Shown here: positions 1-5,552 of the stretch, in pieces
Layout of the letters: each line of letters opens with the position of its first letter
How positions within the stretch are numbered: position 1 is the stretch's first letter
NCBI GenBank assembly: GCA_035713725.1
Contig: DASTMZ010000057.1
Location: forward strand, 1-15,045
DNA length: 15,045 nucleotides
Source of the DNA: DASQPR01 sp035713725
GTDB lineage: Bacteria > Actinomycetota > Actinomycetes > Mycobacteriales > Micromonosporaceae
Reading direction: 5' to 3'
Translations under genes and position numbers: made by a program
Notes under the pieces: generated by a model
Databases searched by the model: none
Seen by the model: only the letters and a program-made list of their open reading frames with translations
What the model was told of the DNA's origin: nothing

Positions 1-125
1 TGATCATCGTGACGCACCAGAAGCGCACCATGGAGATAGCCGATGCGCTCTACGGCGTCACCATGCGGGGTGGCGTCACCGAGGTGATCAGTCAGCGTCT
101 GGAGCGCGACGAGGCGGGCGAGTGA
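1..125 (+). CDS. smc: Chromosome segregation ATPase SMC, C-terminal end (partial)
   Basis: Only the last 40 codons are present (reading frame from position 3, stop TGA 123-125). The peptide begins IIVTHQKRTMEIADALYGVT and continues with a Gly-rich turn and VISQRL. This matches the end of the SMC head domain just after Walker B, where the conserved TH is the switch (H-loop) histidine and the helix after it carries MExADxLYGVTM. SMC forms the ring-shaped ATPase that organises and segregates the chromosome with ScpA/ScpB. The protein starts outside the window. An smc-ftsY neighbourhood is usual in actinobacteria, and ftsY appears here after a five-gene insertion. The identification rests on a short but very characteristic segment. 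Confidence 0.88.
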   Translation, partial: IIVTHQKRTMEIADALYGVTMRGGVTEVISQRLERDEAGE

Positions 126-156
126 CCGACGTGCCGACGACCGAGGTCCCGACTGG

Positions 157-762
157 GTGACCGCATCGACACGGCGGCGTCCGACCGCGCTCCTCATCGA
201 CATGGACGGCGTGCTGCGCGTCTTCGACCGGGAATGGGACGCGGGCGTCGAGCGCCGCCATGGTCTCGCCGCCGGATCGTTGATGGCGACTGCGTTTGCG
301 CCCGAGCGCGTCACGCCCGCGGTCCTCGGACGCATCTCACACGACGACTGGATGGCCGGCGTCGGCGCCGCGCTCGGTGCGCCGGCCGCCGTCGCGGAGT
401 GGCAGACGTACCACGGCGAGATCGACCCCGACGTACGGTCCCTCGTGCTCGACGTACGAGCCGCCGGAATCCCGGTCGGGCTGGCCACGAACGGCACCGA
501 CCGGCTGGACGCGGACCTCGCCGACTTCGGCATCGCGGACCTGTTCGACACCGTCGTCAACGCGTCCTCGATCGGCGTGGCGAAGCCACATCCCGAGTTC
601 TTCGCGGTCGCCTGTCGCGCGCTAGGAGTGCTTCCGGCCGAGTGCCTGTTCGTGGACGATTCCGCGCGCTTCGTCGCCGGCGCCCGCGCGGCCGGCCTGC
701 TCGCCTATCGGTACACGGGAGTCGGCGATCTGCACTACATCCGCGCTGCGTTCGGGCTTTGA
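157..762 (+). CDS. HAD-superfamily hydrolase (putative phosphatase)
   Basis: A 201-residue protein with all four haloacid-dehalogenase motifs. Motif I is DMDGV at 15-19 (nucleophile Asp15, acid/base Asp17). Motif II is LATNG with Thr111. Motif III is VAKPHPEFF with Lys143. Motif IV is FVDDS with Asp167-Asp168. The segment at about 20-90 is a small helical cap, as in subfamily IA (class C1) phosphatases. Such enzymes hydrolyse small phosphorylated metabolites through an aspartyl-phosphate intermediate; the substrate cannot be told from sequence. The GTG at 157 is the only start that keeps motif I; the ribosome site is poor (GAGG at 142-145, about 12 nt away). It lies 31 nt after smc and may be co-transcribed with it. 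The downstream gene is convergent. Confidence 0.85.
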   Translation: MTASTRRRPTALLIDMDGVLRVFDREWDAGVERRHGLAAGSLMATAFAPERVTPAVLGRISHDDWMAGVGAALGAPAAVAEWQTYHGEIDPDVRSLVLDVRAAGIPVGLATNGTDRLDADLADFGIADLFDTVVNASSIGVAKPHPEFFAVACRALGVLPAECLFVDDSARFVAGARAAGLLAYRYTGVGDLHYIRAAFGL

Positions 763-791
763 CTCGCCTGCCGCGCAGCCTAGTCACGCTG

Positions 792-1475
792 CTAGCCGTG
801 CCATCGGTGCCACCGGTCGCGTACGTAGCCGTCGATGCGCTCCGACGGTGCGAGCAGCAGCAACAAGCCCCAGAGTCCGATTCGCGGCAGCGTGACCGCG
901 ATCACAAACGCCAACGCCATCGCGCAGGTCGCGTACACCGCCCGATTGATCGACGCTCGCGGCGCGGACTGCTCGCGTAGTTCGGGCGAGCGAGCAATGA
1001 TCCAGCTGGCGAGCATGTTCGCGATCGTCGCGACGAGCATGGTCCCGACGTAGAGGCCATCGCCGATCCGGCCCTGCCGATTGGAGCCGCCGATGAGCTC
1101 GGTCGGAAACGGCAGGAAAACGATGCACAGCAGCCACAGGCAGTTGGCCACGACGAGTGCGGGCGTGTACGCGATGACATGCTCGTACACCTGGTGGTGA
1201 ATGAACCAGAAGTTGCAGATGACCGCGAAGCTGAGCACGAACGCGAAGAGCGCATGCCGCTCGTCGTCGATCAGTGCGCCGACCGTGCGGTGGCCGATGG
1301 AGACGGCGGCGTCGACCAGCGGCAAGATCAGCAGTGTCGCCGCGATCGCGACCACGCCGTCGCTGAAGGTCAGGAGACGATCGATACCGCGGGTCCGGGC
1401 TTCCGGACGGCGCGCCCGTTCGGACGAGGTGAGAGCGTCGCGATCATCGGACGACTCGGCGCCGAGGGAGTCCAT
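792..1475 (-). CDS. TMEM175/DUF1211-family potassium channel-like membrane protein
   Basis: A 227-residue membrane protein. Residues 33-40 read RLLTFSDG, the RxxxFSDG signature of the TMEM175 (DUF1211) family, followed by VVAIAATLLIL on the first pore-lining helix. About six hydrophobic segments follow, at roughly 41-56, 73-95, 105-125, 140-160, 178-196 and 197-207. Bacterial members have one such six-helix repeat and assemble as tetramers that conduct K+ weakly selectively; function here is inferred from the family. The ATG at 1475 was chosen because GGAGGA lies 8 nt upstream on the minus strand. A longer reading from 1565 would add only 30 polar residues with no ribosome site. The gene follows the zinc-ribbon gene by about 100 nt and converges on the HAD gene with a 29-nt gap. 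Confidence 0.85.
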   Translation of the reverse strand: MDSLGAESSDDRDALTSSERARRPEARTRGIDRLLTFSDGVVAIAATLLILPLVDAAVSIGHRTVGALIDDERHALFAFVLSFAVICNFWFIHHQVYEHVIAYTPALVVANCLWLLCIVFLPFPTELIGGSNRQGRIGDGLYVGTMLVATIANMLASWIIARSPELREQSAPRASINRAVYATCAMALAFVIAVTLPRIGLWGLLLLLAPSERIDGYVRDRWHRWHG

Positions 1476-1483
1476 CCGCGTCG

Positions 1484-1489
1484 TCCTCC
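1484..1489 (-). promoter_or_regulatory. Shine-Dalgarno of the TMEM175-like gene
   Basis: The minus strand reads GGAGGA 8 nt before the ATG at 1475. This is one of the best ribosome sites in the window and fixes the start of the TMEM175-like gene. A TATGCT hexamer on the minus strand at 1519-1524 could be its -10 element, giving a short leader of about 37 nt, but no -35 is evident. Confidence 0.6.
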
Positions 1490-1577
1490 GGCGGTCGATC
1501 GGGCTCGGTGATCTCCGCAGCATAGCCATCGACGGTGGGCCGAGGGCGCAAACCGCGTGGCGCAACGGTTAGCCGAT

Positions 1578-1739
1578 CTAGCTCATTGCTCGTTTCTTGT
1601 AGAAATGCAGCACGAAGTTGCACTGAGTGCAGACCATCAGCGTCATCCGATGGTGGCCGAAGCCGGCCGGCAGACGTCCCTGCTCCTCGCGGAATTCGCG
1701 ATTGGCGCACAGTGGACAGACGAGTTCGAGCGCAGCCAT
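1578..1739 (-). CDS. Small zinc-ribbon protein (53 aa), function unknown
   Basis: A 53-residue protein beginning MAALELVCPLC. It has two CxxC knuckles, Cys8-Cys11 and Cys37-Cys40 (CTQC), spaced as in a one-zinc ribbon, and ends NFVLHFYKKRAMS. Small actinobacterial proteins with a CPxC...GRL...CxxCxFVLHFY layout are familiar as conserved hypotheticals. They may bind nucleic acid or protein, but no function is established and none is claimed here. The ATG at 1739 has no Shine-Dalgarno site. A minus-strand TACACT hexamer ends 7 nt before it, which fits a leaderless mRNA. It lies 32 nt after the DinB/DUF664 gene on the same strand, so co-transcription is also possible. Base composition is visibly less GC-rich near its 3' end than in the neighbours. 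Confidence 0.65.
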   Translation of the reverse strand: MAALELVCPLCANREFREEQGRLPAGFGHHRMTLMVCTQCNFVLHFYKKRAMS

Positions 1740-1746
1740 GAGTACC

Positions 1747-1752
1747 AGTGTA
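1747..1752 (-). promoter_or_regulatory. Candidate -10 element, leaderless zinc-ribbon gene
   Basis: The minus strand reads TACACT, matching TAnnnT, followed by 7 nt and the ATG at 1739. No convincing -35 was seen. It lies between the DinB stop (1772) and the zinc-ribbon start, so it would give that gene its own promoter. Confidence 0.3.
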
Positions 1753-1771
1753 TGAAGCCGGACCGCCGGTG

Positions 1772-2296
1772 CTACCTGCCGGTCGCACCGTCCAGGCGCT
1801 CGCGGATCAGATCGGCGTGGCCATTGTGACGGGCATACTCCTCGATCATTTGTACGTAGATCCACCGCAGCGAGATGTTGTGGCCGCGTCGACTGACGAA
1901 TGTCTCGTCGAGACCGCGGCCGGCCACCGCAGCACGGGAGTCGTCGCACTCTGCGGAGTATGCCGCGAGAACCTCGGCCACGGGTACCGCGTCGACGTCG
2001 TCGAAGTCGCCGTGGCGGTTGCCGTCTGACCAGTAGCGCGGCGGCTTCTTGCGACCGGCGAAGCCGGAGAACCAGCCGGTCTCCACTTCGGTCATGTGGC
2101 GTACGAGGCCGAGCAGCGACAGCGACGACGGCGACACGGCGCGAGTGCGCAACTGCTCGTCGGTGAGCCCGGAACACTTCCACATCAGCGTGGCGCGGTG
2201 GTAGTCGAGGAACGTCTCGAGCGTCGTACGCTCGTCGGCCTCGTACGGTGGATCCGTTCTCGTCACCGTCATGCCGTTGATCTCGATGTCGACCAT
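1772..2296 (-). CDS. DinB/DUF664-family protein (putative metal-dependent thiol enzyme)
   Basis: About 174 residues. The N-terminal part contains DPPYEADERTTLETFLDYHR, then SLLGLVRHMTEVETGWF, and near the C-terminus EEYARHNGHADLIRERLDG. These are the hallmarks of the DUF664 branch of the DinB/YfiT four-helix-bundle superfamily, whose metal triad is the His of LVRHM plus the two His of HNGHAD. Related proteins include mycothiol- and bacillithiol-dependent transferases, but whether this one uses a thiol is unknown. The start is uncertain. ATG 2296 is preceded by TACGGT at 6 nt (leaderless fit). ATG 2272 would give MTVTRTDPPY, closer to what I recall of family members. GTG 2302 is also open. It is divergent from the TetR gene, a possible repressor of it. 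Confidence 0.82.
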   Translation of the reverse strand: MVDIEINGMTVTRTDPPYEADERTTLETFLDYHRATLMWKCSGLTDEQLRTRAVSPSSLSLLGLVRHMTEVETGWFSGFAGRKKPPRYWSDGNRHGDFDDVDAVPVAEVLAAYSAECDDSRAAVAGRGLDETFVSRRGHNISLRWIYVQMIEEYARHNGHADLIRERLDGATGR

Positions 2297-2302
2297 CGGC
2301 AC

Positions 2303-2308
2303 ACCGTA
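2303..2308 (-). promoter_or_regulatory. Candidate -10 element of the DinB/DUF664 gene
   Basis: The minus strand reads TACGGT (TAnnnT), 6 nt before the ATG at 2296. It would produce a leaderless message. No clear -35 was seen. Confidence 0.28.
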
Positions 2309-2342
2309 CCCGTTGATTCTGACGATCTTGCGGGTCGAACGG

Positions 2343-2351
2343 CGTTAACGT
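2343..2351 (+). promoter_or_regulatory. Palindrome and candidate -10 upstream of the tetR-like gene
   Basis: CGTTAACG at 2343-2350 is a perfect 8-bp palindrome. It overlaps TAACGT (2346-2351), a TAnnnT hexamer lying 7 nt before the GTG at 2359. Together these suggest a leaderless promoter whose -10 sits inside a possible operator half. The whole divergent gap between the two genes is only about 60 bp, so one operator could control both directions. The evidence is positional only. Confidence 0.33.
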
Positions 2352-2358
2352 GGCAATC

Positions 2359-3021
2359 GTGACGCTGGATCGCGCGCAGGTCGTCCAGGCCGCGATCGGC
2401 CTGCTCGACGAGGTCGGCCTGGACGGGCTCACGCTGCGCCGGCTCGGCAATGAGTTAGGCGTGCAGGCACCCGCGCTCTACTGGCACTTCAAGAACAAGC
2501 AGGAACTGCTGGACCAGGTGTTCGCGACGATTTCGGCCGCCGAGGCACCACCGCGACCGCCGGACGAAGGCGAGTCCTGGCAACGCTGGCTGAAGCAGCG
2601 CGCGCGGGACCGCCGGCACTCGCTCAATGGGCACCGGGACGGCGCCATGCTGGCCGCGTCGACGCACCCGCTGGATAGCCTTTGGCACGACATCGAGGCG
2701 GACATCGGCGTGCTGGTGGAAACCGGCATGACCGCACCGGACGCCCTCGAAGCACTGATCACGGTCAGCAACTTCGTCACCGGTTTCGCCCTCGAAGAGC
2801 AGGCCGAGCGGATGCGTGGGGCGGCCGTCGAAGACCTCGAACCCGGTGAGGTCGATCGTGCGCTGGCCGGGTTCGCGGACTATCCCCTGCTCACCGAGGC
2901 GCTACGCGAGGTCGGCGATCCGCAGAGCGACCGCGCGTTCGAGGCCGGCCTGACGCTGATCATCGACGGCATCCGGATGCGTGCTCGGCAACGCCGCGCC
3001 AACCAACGATCCGACACGTAG
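2359..3021 (+). CDS. TetR-family transcriptional regulator with TetR_C-like domain
   Basis: About 220 residues. The N-terminal helix-turn-helix (roughly residues 20-50) reads LTLRRLGNELGVQAPALYWH followed by FKNKQELLD, very close to the recognition helix layout of tetracycline-repressor-type regulators. The C-terminal half is all-helical, with NFVTGFALEEQA and FEAGLTLIIDGIRMR, resembling the TetR C-terminal ligand and dimerisation domain (TetR_C_1). It would bind an inverted-repeat operator and release it on binding a small ligand; the ligand is unknown and no efflux pump is adjacent. GTG 2359 was chosen because TAACGT lies 7 nt upstream. GTG 2350 would add MAI. The divergent DinB/DUF664 gene is its most likely target besides itself. 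Confidence 0.88.
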   Translation: MTLDRAQVVQAAIGLLDEVGLDGLTLRRLGNELGVQAPALYWHFKNKQELLDQVFATISAAEAPPRPPDEGESWQRWLKQRARDRRHSLNGHRDGAMLAASTHPLDSLWHDIEADIGVLVETGMTAPDALEALITVSNFVTGFALEEQAERMRGAAVEDLEPGEVDRALAGFADYPLLTEALREVGDPQSDRAFEAGLTLIIDGIRMRARQRRANQRSDT

Positions 3022-3055
3022 CGCGGGCTCTGCCGCCCACGCCCGACGGATCTGT

Positions 3056-3061
3056 CAGGAT
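3056..3061 (+). promoter_or_regulatory. Signal before ftsY: AGGA ribosome site or CAGGAT -10
   Basis: CAGGAT ends 7 nt before the ftsY ATG (3069). The same bases supply AGGA at 3057-3060 with 8-nt spacing, a usable Shine-Dalgarno site. Sequence alone cannot separate a leaderless promoter (a TAGGAT-like -10 with C in the first place) from a ribosome site. Confidence 0.35.
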
Positions 3062-3068
3062 TGCCGCC

Positions 3069-4322
3069 ATGGGTTGGCAAGTGTTCGTCCCGATCATCGT
3101 CGGAATCGTGGTGCTCTTCGGCGTCGTGCTCGCCGCGCTGCCGCGCACCCGGCGGCGGCCGCTGCGCCGGCCAGACGATGGCACGCGCCCGCCGCTCCGC
3201 GAGGACGCGACGCGGCCCGGCGGCGTACGGGCACCCGAGCGAGCGCCGGAGCGCGTCGAGAAACCGACGGCGCCCGCTCCGACCGTGCCACCTCAGGTGC
3301 CGGCGGGTCCGCCCGCGCCGCCCGCACCGCCCGAGGCGCCGGTGGAGGCGCCGCCTGTCGTCCCGGTCGAGATCGCACCCGAGATCCCCGCGCCGACCGC
3401 GGGCCGTCTCGTTCGACTGCGGTCGCGTCTGTCCCGTTCGCAGGGCGCGCTCGGCAAGGGCCTGCTGGCGCTGCTGTCCCGCGACCACCTCGACGACGAG
3501 GCGTGGGAGGACCTCGAGGACACGCTGATCCGCGCGGACGTCGGGGTGGATGCGACCCAGGACATCGTGACGCGGTTGCGGGAGCGCAGTCGCGTGCTCG
3601 GTACGCGATCCGAGACCGAGCTGCGCCAGCTTGTCGCCGACGAGCTCCTCGCCGCCCTGGAACCCGAGATGGACCGGTCGTTGCAAGCCGCGCCACACGA
3701 CGGCAGCCCGGCGGTGTTCCTGGTGGTCGGCGTGAACGGTTCTGGTAAGACGACGACCTGCGGCAAGATCGCCCGAGTGCTAATCGCCGACGGCCACAGC
3801 GTTGTGCTCGGTGCGGCCGACACGTTCCGGGCGGCCGCCGCCGACCAGCTCGCGACGTGGGCCGGCCGGGTCGGCGCCGAGGTGGTCCGCGGTAAGGAGG
3901 GCGGCGACCCAGCGGCGGTGGCGTTCGACGCGGTGAAGCGCGGCATCGATACCGGCGTGGACGCGGTGCTCATCGACACGGCCGGCCGGCTGCAGAACAA
4001 GGTCGGGCTGATGGACGAGCTGGGCAAGGTCAAGCGCGTCGTGGAGCGACACGGGCCGGTCGACGAAACGCTGCTCGTACTCGACGCCACGACCGGCCAG
4101 AACGGCCTCGAGCAGGCCCGCGTTTTCACCGAGGTCTGTGACGTCACCGGCGTCGTGCTGACGAAGCTCGACGGAACGGCCAAGGGCGGCATCGTGATCG
4201 CCGTCCAACGCAAGCTCGGCATCCCGGTCAAGCTGGTCGGGCTCGGCGAGGGCGCGGACGATCTCGCGCCATTCGAGCCGAAGGCGTTCGTCGACGCCCT
4301 CCTGGGCGGAGACGAACAATGA
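3069..4322 (+). CDS. ftsY: Signal recognition particle receptor FtsY
   Basis: A 417-residue SRP receptor GTPase. Residues 4-24 form a transmembrane segment, the anchor usual in actinobacterial FtsY, followed by an Arg-rich and then Pro/Ala/Glu-rich linker (about 26-112). The helical N domain is at about 115-205. The G domain shows GVNGSGKTT (221-229, P-loop), DTFRAAA (251-257), DTAGR (303-307), TKLD (365-368) and GLGEGADDL (391-399), and ends PFEPKAFVDALLGGDEQ. FtsY receives ribosome-SRP complexes at the membrane by forming a GTP-dependent heterodimer with Ffh, which is encoded at 9828-11405. All catalytic motifs are intact. Its 3' end is unusual because the last 33 bases are repeated downstream. 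Confidence 0.97.
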   Translation: MGWQVFVPIIVGIVVLFGVVLAALPRTRRRPLRRPDDGTRPPLREDATRPGGVRAPERAPERVEKPTAPAPTVPPQVPAGPPAPPAPPEAPVEAPPVVPVEIAPEIPAPTAGRLVRLRSRLSRSQGALGKGLLALLSRDHLDDEAWEDLEDTLIRADVGVDATQDIVTRLRERSRVLGTRSETELRQLVADELLAALEPEMDRSLQAAPHDGSPAVFLVVGVNGSGKTTTCGKIARVLIADGHSVVLGAADTFRAAAADQLATWAGRVGAEVVRGKEGGDPAAVAFDAVKRGIDTGVDAVLIDTAGRLQNKVGLMDELGKVKRVVERHGPVDETLLVLDATTGQNGLEQARVFTEVCDVTGVVLTKLDGTAKGGIVIAVQRKLGIPVKLVGLGEGADDLAPFEPKAFVDALLGGDEQ

Positions 4323-4483
4323 GGCACGGCGTCGACGCCCTCCTGGGCGGAGACGAACAGTGACAGACGCGACGTCGACGCGCTGTGTTGCTGGCGCCCC
4401 GGATGGGCGGAGACGAACAATGAGACAGGCGACGTCGACGCGCTGTGTTGCTGGCGGCCCGGATGGGCGAGAACGAACAGTAA
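4290..4483 (+). repeat. Degenerate tandem array of the ftsY 3' end (four copies)
   Basis: Four related units each start at GTCGACGC and end in a stop codon. A is 4290-4322, the real end of ftsY. B is 4331-4363, identical to A at 32 of 33 bases. C is 4374-4423 and D is 4434-4483. C and D are 50 nt long, share a TGTTGCTGGCG segment absent from A and B, and are spaced exactly 60 nt apart. Read to their stops, they end GGDEQ (A, B, C) or GENEQ (D), with stops TGA, TGA, TGA and TAA. The B, C and D stops share one frame (4361, 4421, 4481). A 12-bp palindrome, GGCGTCGACGCC, covers the start of B (4328-4339). Confidence 0.85.
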
Positions 4484-4510
4484 GCCGTGGCGCAGACGCC
4501 TTTTCGGTCG

Positions 4511-4556
4511 GCGATCGGTGACCAGCAGGGTGTCACGCCCAGCGGGTCACCATCGC
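4511..4556 (+). other. Long imperfect hairpin (possible ftsY terminator or operator)
   Basis: GCGAT (4511-4515) pairs with ATCGC (4552-4556). After a bulged C4516, GGTGACC (4517-4523) pairs with GGTCACC (4545-4551). A symmetric 4x4 internal loop (AGCA/AGCG) follows. Then GGGTG (4528-4532) pairs with CGCCC (4536-4540), including one G-T pair, around a TCA loop. That is 17 paired positions in 46 nt. There is no T-run after it, so it is not a classical intrinsic terminator, although many actinobacterial terminators lack one. It ends 2 nt before the candidate -10 of the next gene and could instead bind a regulator. Confidence 0.55.
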
Positions 4557-4557
4557 G

Positions 4558-4563
4558 TAGCGT
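4558..4563 (+). promoter_or_regulatory. Candidate -10 element of the phosphotransferase gene
   Basis: TAGCGT (TAnnnT) ends 7 nt before the GTG at 4571 and fits a leaderless transcript. It lies immediately after the hairpin at 4511-4556. No good -35 was seen at 16-19 nt. Confidence 0.4.
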
Positions 4564-4570
4564 CGGTCCG

Positions 4571-5359
4571 GTGACCCACACCGAGATTCCACTCCTCGGC
4601 GGCAGCACGAGCACCGTCGTGCGCGTCGGCGACACCGTGCGCCGAAATGCCGGGCCGTGGACTCCCGCGGTACATGGGCTGCTGCGTCACCTCGAAGCGG
4701 TCGGCTTCACCGGCTCGCCGCGCGCGCTGGGCATCGACGAGCGCGGGCGCGAGGTGCTGTCGTTCATCGCCGGCGACTGCGGACGCTATCCGCTCGGTCA
4801 GCAGTGGGTCACCGACAAGGCGCTCGCCGCGGTCGCGACGACGCTACGGATGTTCCACGACGCGCAGTACGGCTACCGACCGCCCGCGAACGCGGTGTGG
4901 CGTGCGTTCGGGCCGCCGCCGCGGGACGCCGAGGTGGTATGTCACCACGATGCCGCTCCGCACAACATGATCTGGCGACCGGACGGCACGTTGGCGCTCA
5001 TCGACTTCGACCTGGCGTCGCCGGGTACCCGTCTCTACGACGTGGCGTACGCGGCGTGGACCTGGGTACCCATCTTCTCCGATCGGGATACCGCGACGCT
5101 GGGCTGGGGGCGGGTCCACCGGCCGTACCGGTTGCGGCTGTTCGCCGACTCGTACGGGCTCACGCAGGCCGACCGCGTCCGACTCGTGGGCACCATCCGG
5201 CAACGGATCGTCGACCACATCGAGGGCATCCGGCGCATGGCGGCGGCCGGCGAGCCGGCGTTCGTACGGATCGTGCAAAAGGGCCACCTGCGCCGACCGG
5301 AGCGCGACCTTAGGTTGATCGACGTCGAGCGCGCCTACCTCGAGGGCGCCCTGCGCTAA
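4571..5359 (+). CDS. Aminoglycoside phosphotransferase (APH)-fold kinase, substrate unknown
   Basis: 262 residues from GTG 4571. The catalytic loop is HHDAAPHNMIW, with the HxDxxxxN pattern (His125/126, Asp127, Asn132). The metal-binding loop is LIDFDLASPG (Asp145, Asp147), followed by the Asp of LYDVAY. These define the APH phosphotransferase family (PF01636). The N-terminal nucleotide-binding lobe is short and begins with VVRVGDTVRRNAGPWTP, a form common in actinobacterial APH-like proteins that lack a proven substrate. Antibiotic resistance should not be assumed; many such kinases act on metabolites. A longer reading from GTG 4487 would add 28 residues running through the hairpin and promoter, so the internal GTG is preferred. 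It is not closely coupled to either neighbour. Confidence 0.82.
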   Translation: MTHTEIPLLGGSTSTVVRVGDTVRRNAGPWTPAVHGLLRHLEAVGFTGSPRALGIDERGREVLSFIAGDCGRYPLGQQWVTDKALAAVATTLRMFHDAQYGYRPPANAVWRAFGPPPRDAEVVCHHDAAPHNMIWRPDGTLALIDFDLASPGTRLYDVAYAAWTWVPIFSDRDTATLGWGRVHRPYRLRLFADSYGLTQADRVRLVGTIRQRIVDHIEGIRRMAAAGEPAFVRIVQKGHLRRPERDLRLIDVERAYLEGALR

Positions 5360-5405
5360 CGTCGCGCGGGCGCGCTGAGCTCTCCGCGCACCGCGCGAGA
5401 CCAGC

Positions 5406-5422
5406 GTTCACCGAATCGAAAC
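5406..5422 (+). promoter_or_regulatory. Candidate GlnR operator upstream of amt
   Basis: TTCAC (5407-5411), six bases, then GAAAC (5418-5422) fits the actinobacterial GlnR half-box layout gTnAc-n6-GaAAc, and equally the AC-n9-AC form described in mycobacteria. Only the first G of the a-site is missing. Continuing with the same spacing, a second pair (ACATC 5429-5433, AAATC 5440-5444) is poor. It lies about 130 nt before the amt start, in the 193-nt gap after the phosphotransferase gene. The rest of that gap shows no clear -10 hexamer. Regulation by GlnR of amt-glnK-glnD is well known in actinobacteria, which makes the site plausible. Confidence 0.45.
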
Positions 5423-5542
5423 AATCCGACATCGCCGTGAAATCGCACGGCGACCGTGCGCGAAACAGCCGCGCGCCAGAGTGCGGGCAACCGGCGCGTG
5501 AGCGATGGGGCTGCTGCTGCCGGAGGGAGGCAACGCTACCCA

Positions 5543-5548
5543 GGGAGG
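5543..5548 (+). promoter_or_regulatory. Shine-Dalgarno selecting the amt start
   Basis: GGGAGG lies 4 nt before the ATG at 5553. This is slightly close but strong, whereas the upstream in-frame ATG at 5505 has no ribosome site. It supports the shorter form of Amt. Confidence 0.5.
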
Positions 5549-5552
5549 CAGC

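Noticed and set aside
762..792. Bidirectional terminator between the HAD and TMEM175-like genes
   Set aside because: The only inverted match is CTAG/CTAG, four pairs, too weak to support a terminator.
4290..4483. ftsY 3'-end copies as attachment sites of an integrated element
   Set aside because: The copies are tandem and only 41-60 bp apart, with no integrase, transposase or cargo between them. The gene end used is not a tRNA.
4487..4570. Longer phosphotransferase start at GTG 4487
   Set aside because: It would translate through the hairpin and the candidate -10. The peptide has no family resemblance, and no ribosome site precedes it.
4571..5359. Antibiotic resistance determinant
   Set aside because: The APH fold is clear, but nothing ties it to a known aminoglycoside enzyme. 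Most chromosomal actinobacterial members have unknown substrates.
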